This document shows positions 52,585 to 60,293 of a stretch of DNA of 64,000 bases, piece after piece. The stretch is from assembly GCA_900550105.1 (NCBI GenBank), contig URQW01000004.1:1-64000 (forward strand), read 5' to 3'. Every line of letters starts with the position of its first letter. The first letter of the stretch is position 1. This DNA comes from an uncultured Pelosinus sp. Its GTDB lineage: Bacteria; Bacillota; Negativicutes; UMGS1260. The translations under genes and the position numbers were made by a program. The notes under the pieces are model-generated. The model saw nothing but the letters and a program-made list of their open reading frames with translations. It was not told the DNA's origin and did no database searches.

Positions 52585-52620
52585 AAGAAAAGAGGCGCAG
52601 CCCTTAGGCCACACCTCTTC
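52585..52620 (-). terminator. Intrinsic terminator of the 904-residue RTX-like gene
   Basis: An imperfect stem formed by the GAAGAGGTGTGGCC and GGCTGCGCCTCTTTTC segments of the minus strand, followed by a T-rich stretch, lies 27 nt after the stop codon. Partial readthrough would link the substrate to its exporter operon. Confidence 0.75.
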
Positions 52621-52646
52621 ATAAACATCACTTAAGCAATAATTGT

Positions 52647-55361
52647 TTATGCTTTTACCAATTGGTAAGTTCCTTGTACATTCGACACTTTATAAGTGTT
52701 GTCAGTTGTTTGTTTTGTTCCCAAAACAAAAGTATTTACGCTAGTCGTAGCGTCCCAACCAGTAATTTTCAAAGAATCAGAACCAATAGTCAGCGTTAAG
52801 TCTGCAGCACCTACGGCACTTAATTTCACATCAGATGCAGTCAGGCCATTTGTATAAAGCATAACTTTATCTGTTTTATCGCTACCATTAGCAGTAATTG
52901 TATCAGTACCGTCACCAGCACCAAAATAGAATACATCAGCGCCTTTACCACCAGTCAAAGTATCAGTACCTGCACCGCCCCAAATCAAAGCGCCACCGTC
53001 TCCAGCTACAATTGTATTGGCAGCACTATTACCACGAAGAGTATCGCTACCTGCACCGCCTTTGATATTGTTGATACCTTGATATTTAGCTGTGTCATAC
53101 AAGCTGATTGTTACACCAGCAGTCTGAGCAGTAGCGTCAATAACGTCACCTTGTCCTGCAGTAGCACCTGTTACGGCTACATACGCTAAAGCTTTTGCAT
53201 CATATTTCACAGCAGAAGTAGTACTTGCAGCAGCCACTACATCAAAGCCAGTGTTATCTGTCGTAGCAAAGGTCGGACGAACTGTTGATGCTGCATAGCC
53301 AGCTACGGTCAGTTTGCTTGCACTACTATCGCCTTTAAACGATACAGTAAGATCGGTACCATCATTAGCAAATACCAAATCGGTTGCTTTTGCACTATAA
53401 AGCTTAACTAAATCTTCTTTACCATAGCTATCCACTTTCACAGTACCATCGCCAGCACCGAAGAAGTACGTATCAGCTACGCCATCATCTACACCAGTAG
53501 TTCCACCGGAAAGAACACTATTTACAGCTCCTTTTCCAGCCCACAACTGATCACTACCGCCGCCACCAATTAAGGTGCTAGTTTTTCCAGCAACACCGCG
53601 AAGAATATCATTACCAGAGCCACCAGTAGCATTCAAAATACCGCTATATTTTGTAGTATCGCCTAAAGTAGCTGTGATACCCGTGGATACTGCAGACGCA
53701 TCCAGCGTTCCAACTGCTGTATCAAGATAAAAGCCAGCTTTAGCATCATATTTTTCCGCTGCATTAGTTCCCTTTACTACAGTAAAACCAGCATTGTCTT
53801 TCGTAACGAAAGTTACAGAAGGTTTTGCATTAAAGTCAACAATATCAAGACTATCTGTCGAATTGTTTTTAAAAGTTACTTTAAGACCTGCAGCTGCATC
53901 ATCAGCAAACACAAGATCCGCTACATTAACATTGTATAATTTAACGACATCTTTACCGCCATTACCAGTTACAGCATCAACACCATCGCCTGAACCAAAG
54001 AAGAAAGTATCATCGCCAGTACCGCCTTTTAATGTATCAGTACCACCTACACCGCCCCACAACTGATTACCGTTGGTATTAAGAGATGCATCTAGAACAC
54101 TCGATTTAAAGCCACCTACACCGCGAAGAATATCACCAGCAGTACTAGCAGCGCTCGTTACTTTTACGATGTTAGAGTACTTTGTCGTATCATAGAGAGT
54201 AACCGTATCTCCCTTACCATCTGTTGTAAGAACAGTACTTCCATCTGAGTTGCCAACATATTTTTGAATTTTGGCATCATAGGTAATAGCAGCACCTACG
54301 CCGACTTTAAATCCAGCAGCATTATCACTAGTGACGAATGTAGGTTGAGTTGCAGCTGTTGACCAGTCAGCAATAACTAATTTGTCAGCAGTATTTCCGT
54401 TAAACGTTACTTCTAAGGTTGCACCAACGCTAGTAAATGTAACATCAGAAGCTTTTACATTATAAAGTTTAATGGTATCTTTACCGCTATTTGCACCACC
54501 AAGTGTAACGGTATCAGTACCGTCACCAGTACCAAAGTAGAAAGTATCATCGCCCTTTCCACCTTTGAGCGTATCATTTCCAGCTTTACCCCAAATTAAA
54601 TTATTACCCGTACTAGCAGAATAATCAATTGTATTATTGCCTGCATCACCACGAACAATATCAGCGTATGCCGTTCCGCCTTTTACATTCGTAACGTTTT
54701 TAAATTTAGTTGTATCTGACAAATCAATAGTAACAGCATTTACAGCAGAAGAATCATCTACAGTATTTGCAGTAGTTGCTTTGCCACCATCAACAAACTT
54801 TTCAGTGCCGTAATATTTAATTACATCGTCACCGTCTAAGCCAACAACATATGCTCCGGCAGCAGCGGCAGCACTACCAGCATCAATAGTATTGCCCGCA
54901 TTATCTTTACCAAATACAAATTTACCATTATCTGCAGTCACAAAATCTTTAACGAATGCACTCAAATCCGTGAAAGGAGCAGCTCCATGCAGTGTAATGC
55001 TATTATTGGCATCTAATGAAACAACAACATCGCCACCACCAGTCAGAGAAAAACTTAGCTGACTTGCATTTACATTACCAAATTTAATTGTTTGCTTTGT
55101 TGGGTCAAAACCATTAATTGTATCTTTGCCTTCACCAGCATTATATACAACTATGTCTTTACCACTACCAACACCAAATTTAATGGTATCGTCGCCACTC
55201 AAACCATGAATCGTCGTACCATCAGCAGTATTATTACTTACATCAATTGTATTAGCGCTCGAATCGCCCCATACTTCTAGAGCAACTGCAGCGTCACCAA
55301 CTACACTCGTGTAATTATGAGTACCAGAATCAACCGCCACTTGTTTCAATGTTGTTGCCAT
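52647..55361 (-). CDS. RTX-like repeat protein, probable surface-layer or adhesin type I substrate
   Basis: This acidic, glycine-rich protein of 904 residues has no signal peptide. After residue 190 it consists of about four tandem modules of about 165 residues. Each contains a DTTKYxxI start, an RTX-type core (GGTGDDTFFFGSGDGVDAV), a KDxVKLYNVxxxDLVF stretch and a TFVTxDNAGFxV end followed by YDAK. The GGxGxD / YFGxGDGxD repeats predict calcium binding. It has its own promoter and terminator and lies directly upstream of the type I secretion genes, so it is their likely main substrate. AAGGGGGC precedes the ATG. Confidence 0.9.
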   Translation of the reverse strand: MATTLKQVAVDSGTHNYTSVVGDAAVALEVWGDSSANTIDVSNNTADGTTIHGLSGDDTIKFGVGSGKDIVVYNAGEGKDTINGFDPTKQTIKFGNVNASQLSFSLTGGGDVVVSLDANNSITLHGAAPFTDLSAFVKDFVTADNGKFVFGKDNAGNTIDAGSAAAAAGAYVVGLDGDDVIKYYGTEKFVDGGKATTANTVDDSSAVNAVTIDLSDTTKFKNVTNVKGGTAYADIVRGDAGNNTIDYSASTGNNLIWGKAGNDTLKGGKGDDTFYFGTGDGTDTVTLGGANSGKDTIKLYNVKASDVTFTSVGATLEVTFNGNTADKLVIADWSTAATQPTFVTSDNAAGFKVGVGAAITYDAKIQKYVGNSDGSTVLTTDGKGDTVTLYDTTKYSNIVKVTSAASTAGDILRGVGGFKSSVLDASLNTNGNQLWGGVGGTDTLKGGTGDDTFFFGSGDGVDAVTGNGGKDVVKLYNVNVADLVFADDAAAGLKVTFKNNSTDSLDIVDFNAKPSVTFVTKDNAGFTVVKGTNAAEKYDAKAGFYLDTAVGTLDASAVSTGITATLGDTTKYSGILNATGGSGNDILRGVAGKTSTLIGGGGSDQLWAGKGAVNSVLSGGTTGVDDGVADTYFFGAGDGTVKVDSYGKEDLVKLYSAKATDLVFANDGTDLTVSFKGDSSASKLTVAGYAASTVRPTFATTDNTGFDVVAAASTTSAVKYDAKALAYVAVTGATAGQGDVIDATAQTAGVTISLYDTAKYQGINNIKGGAGSDTLRGNSAANTIVAGDGGALIWGGAGTDTLTGGKGADVFYFGAGDGTDTITANGSDKTDKVMLYTNGLTASDVKLSAVGAADLTLTIGSDSLKITGWDATTSVNTFVLGTKQTTDNTYKVSNVQGTYQLVKA

Positions 55362-55466
55362 CTTATAAAAGCCCCCTTGTTTTTATCTGTTTTGTGTAAA
55401 AATATGATAGCAGAATCTCATAAAAAGATATGAGCCTGTAACATTCCCCCTTTGCCCGACTGAAAT

Positions 55467-55521
55467 GGCGCATGGTTTTTGACTGTTTTTGTCACAATGT
55501 ATTCTTATTATATCATGCGCC
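55467..55521 (-). promoter_or_regulatory. Promoter region of the 904-residue gene with flanking inverted repeat
   Basis: On the minus strand TGATATAAT (55507-55515) is an extended -10 element, giving a leader of about 140 nt. GGCGCATG (55467-55474) and CATGCGCC (55514-55521) form an inverted repeat that spans the likely start of transcription and could be an operator. Confidence 0.5.
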
Positions 55522-55560
55522 TATGGCAAATAAAAGGTAAAACTGAAAATTTATCCAGAC

Positions 55561-55596
55561 CAATTGGCAGGGTGCGCGCTTTCTCCCTGCCAATTG
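55561..55596. repeat. Perfect 12-bp palindromic hairpin in the 348-nt gap
   Basis: CAATTGGCAGGG (55561-55572) and CCCTGCCAATTG (55585-55596) form a perfect stem with a 12-nt loop. No U-tract follows on either strand. It may end the long acyl-modification operon or act as an operator. The gap 55362-55709 holds this hairpin, the promoter at 55467-55521 and a very T-rich stretch (55648-55710); no gene is convincing. Confidence 0.6.
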
Positions 55597-55709
55597 CTGG
55601 ATTCCAGAGAAATTCCAGTTTTATTAGTATTTCACTTCTACACAAGTGCAAATTTTCCTTTTTTTTCTCGTATTTTTTTTATTTTTTTAAGGTTTTTTCT
55701 AGATTTTTT

Positions 55710-57335
55710 CTAATTTCCCTCTAGCCATTTCATAATTTTTCCATTTTGAGTCTCTATATTTGCTTCGAAAACAGTATGATTTTTTAATTTTATATCTTGA
55801 AGCAGTTCATTGCCTAGAGTCTGATCAAAATGCAGCAGATCTTTATAATGTGACAAATCACCTATATATTTCGGCTCTGCTTGAAAATCATGAACAATTG
55901 CATTGGGATAGTTCTTTAAAGCTTGACATAAATAAATTCTCGCCTGCAGCCAAGCGTCAATCGTCGCCGGGTCTTTCTGACGAAAAAGTTCATAAAAATA
56001 CAACGTGCTCGGCGGCAGCAAGAGATCAAATTGGGTCGTCGGATTCGCCGCAATAAAAGGAAGAATATTTCTATCGATATTTGCTTTGAACTGATCGAAT
56101 GTATAAGGCGCTGCTTCATAGTAGCGGCGGGCTTGCGGCATATCATGAAAATCATCAGCACGCAGTTTTTCAAAGCTGCGCACTACCGGTCCTTGGCCAA
56201 AGTCGCGCGTCTTGGCCTGCCAATTGTTTAATAGCTGGAGACTCGGACCATAGATCGCTTTCAGGCGCAGGCGTTCTAAGAGAAGATCGCTGCTTTGCCG
56301 CGTGGTCGTGCCATTAAAAAGATACTCCCAATCATTCCAGAAATTTTGATCATAGAGATAAAAAGGAAAATGACTTGTCACTGCTTCGACCTGATCAGAA
56401 GGACCGCCGAGCGACATAAAGTCCAGCTCCCACAGGACGGACTGGACTTTGCCTGTAGCTAGCGCCGCTGTAAGCGTGAGCGCTTGCTCATGGACACTAG
56501 AGCCGCTCATGGCTAGCTTGACGCTTTTGCCGCCAAGAATCTCATCCACTTCCTCCGGGATATAATTTTCTACAGCCGAGGTGCCGAGAATGACGCGATC
56601 ATATGGCAGGTTTCGTAATAAGCCAGGATTTTGATACCGCTGTTCCGCTGACCAATGGGGCAAAGTCCGATTTAGGCGGTAAAACTGCAGCGGGTCCAGC
56701 ACATAGTTAAACAGCAAAATCAGACTGCTGCCGCCCACAAGCAAAGCCGCCCACAAAAAAAGCCAGCGGCGCGCCGCCAAACGGCTCAACTTCTTTTCTT
56801 GGCGCTGCCAGCGACGCCAGCAGGCAGCAACACCGCCAAGAACGAGATAGGAGCTGAAGAAAAGGACGACAAAGGCGCCGCCATAGGATACGACCTGTCT
56901 TAGACCACTTTGGGGCGACAGTTCGGATCGGATTGGTATCGTCCAACTCAGATCGCCGGAAAGCGGCAACGCCTTCGACAGTGCTTGACCGTTTAGTTTG
57001 ACGACGGCCTGCCCGCCATCCTCATCTTGGAGGAGTAAAAAACAATCCTTTCGGCCATAGCCCTGCCACAAAAGCGAACCGGTACCGCCCCGGCTAGCAA
57101 CCCAATTACCTTGCTCACTCTGCCAAGTATGAAAATCGACTTGAAAGGCGGTTGGCGGCAGTCTTTCGCCATCGACAAAAAAGGCTTTCACTTTCAGCAT
57201 CTGACCAGGATAAGCTGGTGAAATTTCAAGGGTAAACGGCTGCAACGGCTGCCAATGAGTGAGATAAAACGCCCCACACAAAGCAAAGAGTAAACTGGCA
57301 ATCAGCCGAAATCTACTCAAAGCAATTTTGCTCAT
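55710..57335 (-). CDS. SGNH-type membrane protein, DltD/AlgJ-like partner of the MBOAT
   Basis: This 541-residue protein has an N-terminal membrane helix (about 10-27), a beta-rich part, two more helices (about 152-170 and 190-212) and an extracytoplasmic C-terminal domain. In that domain Ser253 (VILGTSAVENY) and Asp493/His496 (IGDLSHYKD) match the SGNH esterase-acyltransferase triad seen in DltD and AlgJ/AlgX proteins. It lies 38 nt after the MBOAT gene, so it probably completes acyl transfer to a glycan outside the membrane. Sequence similarity to DltD itself is slight. GGGAGGC precedes the ATG. Confidence 0.78.
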   Translation of the reverse strand: MSKIALSRFRLIASLLFALCGAFYLTHWQPLQPFTLEISPAYPGQMLKVKAFFVDGERLPPTAFQVDFHTWQSEQGNWVASRGGTGSLLWQGYGRKDCFLLLQDEDGGQAVVKLNGQALSKALPLSGDLSWTIPIRSELSPQSGLRQVVSYGGAFVVLFFSSYLVLGGVAACWRRWQRQEKKLSRLAARRWLFLWAALLVGGSSLILLFNYVLDPLQFYRLNRTLPHWSAEQRYQNPGLLRNLPYDRVILGTSAVENYIPEEVDEILGGKSVKLAMSGSSVHEQALTLTAALATGKVQSVLWELDFMSLGGPSDQVEAVTSHFPFYLYDQNFWNDWEYLFNGTTTRQSSDLLLERLRLKAIYGPSLQLLNNWQAKTRDFGQGPVVRSFEKLRADDFHDMPQARRYYEAAPYTFDQFKANIDRNILPFIAANPTTQFDLLLPPSTLYFYELFRQKDPATIDAWLQARIYLCQALKNYPNAIVHDFQAEPKYIGDLSHYKDLLHFDQTLGNELLQDIKLKNHTVFEANIETQNGKIMKWLEGN

Positions 57336-57373
57336 AGATAGCCTCCCTTCTGCTGTATTTCATAAAGATGCTA

Positions 57374-58774
57374 TTAGAATTTAAAATATAAGAATTCACT
57401 CACTTGATTGAGATTGAGCAGAGCCGCTAAGAGAAGCAATGCAAGCAGCAAGGCGCTTGTCCAGCTAGGCGACAGTGAGTCGGCCGTATCCTGAGAGTTC
57501 TTGCCGCAAAAGGCTAGAGCGGCGCCAACGCCAAAAAGGATCGCGACTTCCATCGTAAGATATTCAGGCGTAGTACCGCCGGAGCGGCCCAGCATAGCCC
57601 GAAAAAAAGTAAAGGCTGTTGTGAGGTCTGGACTGCGCAGAATCACTAAGGTGCCATTTACAAAGAGAAACGTTGCCGCCCAAGCCAGAGCAGCGGGCAC
57701 CTTCCAGCCCTGGCGTCGCCACCAGTGATTGACGACAAGGCCAGTGGCGTGAAGAGCATAAAACAACAAAAAGCCCCAGCCAGCCTGATGCCAAAGTCCA
57801 GCGATCATCATAGCCAGAAAAGTAGCCGCCATAGCATAAGGGAAGGTAAACTTACCAAAGGCGCGAAAAATCGGCGTATAGAGATAGGTCGTAATAAACT
57901 GCGTCAAAGAAATGTGCCAGCGCTGCCAAAATTCAATAATCGTTTTGGCCTTATAGGGGCTGTTGAAGTTAATCGGCAACCGGATATTGAACATGCGACC
58001 AATGCCAAGGGCCATATCGGAGTAACCGGAAAAGTCAAAATAAAGCTGAAAAGTATACGCAAAGCTAACGACCCAGGCAGCCCCGGAAGAAAGCATTTCA
58101 GGTGCGACAAAGCCGGGATTGGCGATGCGGGCGAAGGCATCGGCCAGCAGCACTTTTTTTGCCAGGCCTAAGGTAAATAAGGCAATGCCGCTCATAAACC
58201 AATCCGCTTGAAAAAGTTTACTACGCAGACGATCAAACTGCGGCATCATCTGCTTATGGTGTAAGATTGGTCCCATAAGCAGATGGGGAAAGAAGGTGAC
58301 AAATAAGAAATAATCGAGAAAGTCGGACTTTTTGACAAGACCTTCATAACTGTCGACAAGGTAGGTAAGCTGAGTAATTGTAAAAAAGCTAATGCCAAGA
58401 GGCAGTACGAGATTCCACAGAGGCCAGTCTGAACCGAATAAGAGATTGATATTCTCTAGGAAAAAGTCCGTATATTTAAAATAGACAAGTACAGAAATAT
58501 TGACTGCTAAAGCAAATTGCAAGAGTCGTTTCCGCCCTTGACTCTTTCGCTCCTGCCGTGTGGCAATCAAGCGTTTCCCTAGAAAAAAATTAAAGAAAAT
58601 ACTCCCTAAAAGAATCGGTATGTACTGCAAATTGAACCAGCCGTAAAAGAATAGCGAAGCCGCCGCCAGCCAGCCTTTGGCAGCCAGCGTTAAATGACGG
58701 CGGTTCAAGTAGAAATAACATAGGAGTGTAACAGGCAGAAACACAAAAATAAAGGGATAGGAATTAAAGAGCAT
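57374..58774 (-). CDS. MBOAT family O-acyltransferase (AlgI/DltB-like)
   Basis: MBOAT proteins move acyl groups across the membrane onto polysaccharides. This 466-residue protein has about ten hydrophobic helices, the family's FWQRWHISL motif with His287, and the invariant His329 in GLWHQAGWGFLLFYALHATG. AGGAGGAACGCC precedes the ATG at 58774, which lies inside the end of the VOC gene (11-nt overlap). Adjacent genes encode an acyl carrier protein and an SGNH-type membrane protein, the same partners as in the Dlt system. Confidence 0.95.
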   Translation of the reverse strand: MLFNSYPFIFVFLPVTLLCYFYLNRRHLTLAAKGWLAAASLFFYGWFNLQYIPILLGSIFFNFFLGKRLIATRQERKSQGRKRLLQFALAVNISVLVYFKYTDFFLENINLLFGSDWPLWNLVLPLGISFFTITQLTYLVDSYEGLVKKSDFLDYFLFVTFFPHLLMGPILHHKQMMPQFDRLRSKLFQADWFMSGIALFTLGLAKKVLLADAFARIANPGFVAPEMLSSGAAWVVSFAYTFQLYFDFSGYSDMALGIGRMFNIRLPINFNSPYKAKTIIEFWQRWHISLTQFITTYLYTPIFRAFGKFTFPYAMAATFLAMMIAGLWHQAGWGFLLFYALHATGLVVNHWWRRQGWKVPAALAWAATFLFVNGTLVILRSPDLTTAFTFFRAMLGRSGGTTPEYLTMEVAILFGVGAALAFCGKNSQDTADSLSPSWTSALLLALLLLAALLNLNQVSEFLYFKF

Positions 58775-59156
58775 GGCGTTCCTCCTGAAGTAGCTCCATG
58801 AGACCGAGCGGCGTATAGACAAAAGCCACTTCCCTGCCACCAAACAGCGGCGCTGGTTTCGGCGGCGAAATCAGTCGAGCGCCTTCTCGGCTAAGCTGCT
58901 CAATCGCTGGAAGAAGATCAGGAACTTCCCAGCATAAATGGTAGAGATAGACCCCTTTCTTCACATAGCTTGCTACGACTGGCCCCGCAATGAGCTCAAT
59001 GGACAGACCAGCCGCCGTCTCAATCATACAAAGCTCCGCTTGCTGAGCCGCATCAGCTACTACAGGACTGATTGATAGCACCGGCTGGGTTCGACGAACA
59101 AAGTCAGCGGCAGCGGCGATATCGCCGCAAGCAATGCCTGCATGGTGAAATTTCAT
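58764..59156 (-). CDS. VOC superfamily protein, epimerase-like
   Basis: This 130-residue protein is a two-module vicinal-oxygen-chelate fold: it begins MKFHHAGIACGDIAAAADFV (metal-binding His) and later has LYHLCWEVPDLLPAIEQLSR and FVYTPLGLMELLQE, with His and Glu in typical metal-ligand positions. The best resemblance is to methylmalonyl-CoA epimerase-like members. It overlaps the ACP gene by 4 nt and the MBOAT gene by 11 nt, so it is part of the same pathway; it may epimerise or otherwise tailor the carrier-bound acyl group. Confidence 0.85.
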   Translation of the reverse strand: MKFHHAGIACGDIAAAADFVRRTQPVLSISPVVADAAQQAELCMIETAAGLSIELIAGPVVASYVKKGVYLYHLCWEVPDLLPAIEQLSREGARLISPPKPAPLFGGREVAFVYTPLGLMELLQEERHAL

Positions 59157-59386
59157 GCTAGTTTTTCCTCGATCAAAACCAGCATCTCGCCAACGTTCTG
59201 CAAACTTTGCAGTTCCCCTAAGGCAAAGCGGATCTCAAAGGCTTCTTCGACAGCGATCACCAGCCGGATATGAGCAATAGAGTCCCATTCGGCAATATCA
59301 GCAGCTGTCGTCTCGCCCGTAATGGTAAGATTCGCATCATCAAAAACCTCTTGAAACACGGTTTGCAGCTTGTCTAATGTATTCAT
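59153..59386 (-). CDS. Acyl carrier protein
   Basis: This 77-residue carrier protein has the phosphopantetheine attachment motif at Ser36 (EWDSIAHIRLV). It is acidic and four-helical as expected. It is not the fatty acid AcpP, because the motif is DSIAHI instead of DSLDTV and the neighbours are tailoring genes. GGAGG lies 9 nt before the ATG. It probably carries the acyl unit loaded by the FkbH-type enzyme two genes upstream. Confidence 0.95.
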   Translation of the reverse strand: MNTLDKLQTVFQEVFDDANLTITGETTAADIAEWDSIAHIRLVIAVEEAFEIRFALGELQSLQNVGEMLVLIEEKLA

Positions 59387-59387
59387 C

Positions 59388-60293
59388 CTAATATACCTCC
59401 AATAACGCAGAATAAGAAACGTCGAGTTTTTGTTTTTCCATCCAAGCTAAGTCTTTCGCCAGTGAGGGCGCGACAAGTTCATCGACAATCCGATAGCCAG
59501 CATCACGTAAAAGCTGGCGAATTTCTTCGACCGTACGGAAATGGTAGAGATGGTCAATGGCCGGACTGTTGGCGCAAGTCGTCACAAAGAGACGGCTGCC
59601 CTCATGCATCAGTCTAGCTAAACCGCGCAAAATCGCTGTCGGGTCGGGCACATGTTCCAAGACCTCGCCCATCGTAATAAAATCATATTGTTTTCCTGGC
59701 TGAAAAGCCACGACATCGGCTAAGACGAGTGATAGCCGCTCTTTCGCTTCCGGCTGCAGGGCGGCAATAATCTCTGTCGTAATGGCTAGCGAGGTTTTAC
59801 TAATATCGACAATGTCCATATGCGCAAAGCCCGGTCCTTCTGTCAGCATGGCCAAAGTGTAGAGGCCGTGGCCGCTGCCCACTTCAAGCACTTGCTGCTG
59901 CGGCGAAAGTTCTTGCAAAATGCGGCGGTAATGGCAAAAGATCTGATAATGGTGGGGCCAGAGAAACTGCGATAAGGCTAACCCAAGCATATACTGCTGC
60001 ATAAGTTTAGGATTATCGTAGACCTTTTCTACCGCTTCTGCTTGAGACTGAGCCGGATAGCGGCCTGTCCGCAAAAACTCCATCCTGGCATGCATTGTTT
60101 GATTGAGCATATCCAAATAAGACTGGGCCAGTGCTGCAGGCGTAATGCCTTGGCGCGCCATAAAGACGCTGTACTTGCTCAGAAAGCGGTCTAGTTCGCC
60201 TTCCATGGCTGGTTCTGCGGTAAAAGCGGCTTCAATTTTCTTTTGCTGTGTCGGCATTTGGGTAAATATATAATCAAGGATTTCTTGTTTCAT
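59388..60293 (-). CDS. Class I SAM-dependent methyltransferase
   Basis: This 301-residue protein has an N-terminal helical part and a methyltransferase fold with motif I VLEVGSGHGLYTLAM near residue 137, an acidic post-I residue in MDIVDISKTSL and YDFITMGEVLEHVPDPTAIL. Its start overlaps the end of the FkbH-type gene by 20 nt and it ends 1 nt before the ACP gene. By analogy with methoxymalonyl-ACP loci it may methylate the carrier-bound unit, but a sugar or amine substrate is equally possible. Confidence 0.9.
   Translation of the reverse strand: MKQEILDYIFTQMPTQQKKIEAAFTAEPAMEGELDRFLSKYSVFMARQGITPAALAQSYLDMLNQTMHARMEFLRTGRYPAQSQAEAVEKVYDNPKLMQQYMLGLALSQFLWPHHYQIFCHYRRILQELSPQQQVLEVGSGHGLYTLAMLTEGPGFAHMDIVDISKTSLAITTEIIAALQPEAKERLSLVLADVVAFQPGKQYDFITMGEVLEHVPDPTAILRGLARLMHEGSRLFVTTCANSPAIDHLYHFRTVEEIRQLLRDAGYRIVDELVAPSLAKDLAWMEKQKLDVSYSALLEVY

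Noticed and set aside
52700..55300. Repetitive DNA in the 904-residue gene as a CRISPR array
   Set aside because: The repeats are in frame, diverged and encode RTX-type protein modules; there are no regular spacers and no cas genes.
55561..55596. Perfect 12-bp hairpin as a normal intrinsic terminator
   Set aside because: No T-tract follows on either strand, so it is listed only as a palindrome of unknown role.
55479..55724. 81-residue open frame on the plus strand in the gap upstream of the RTX-like gene
   Set aside because: Its end is phenylalanine-rich low complexity from a T-rich stretch, it has no ribosome site and it covers the minus-strand promoter.
57725..58171. 148-residue open frame antisense to the MBOAT gene
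   Set aside because: It arises from the codon pattern of the MBOAT gene and has no recognisable domain or start signal.
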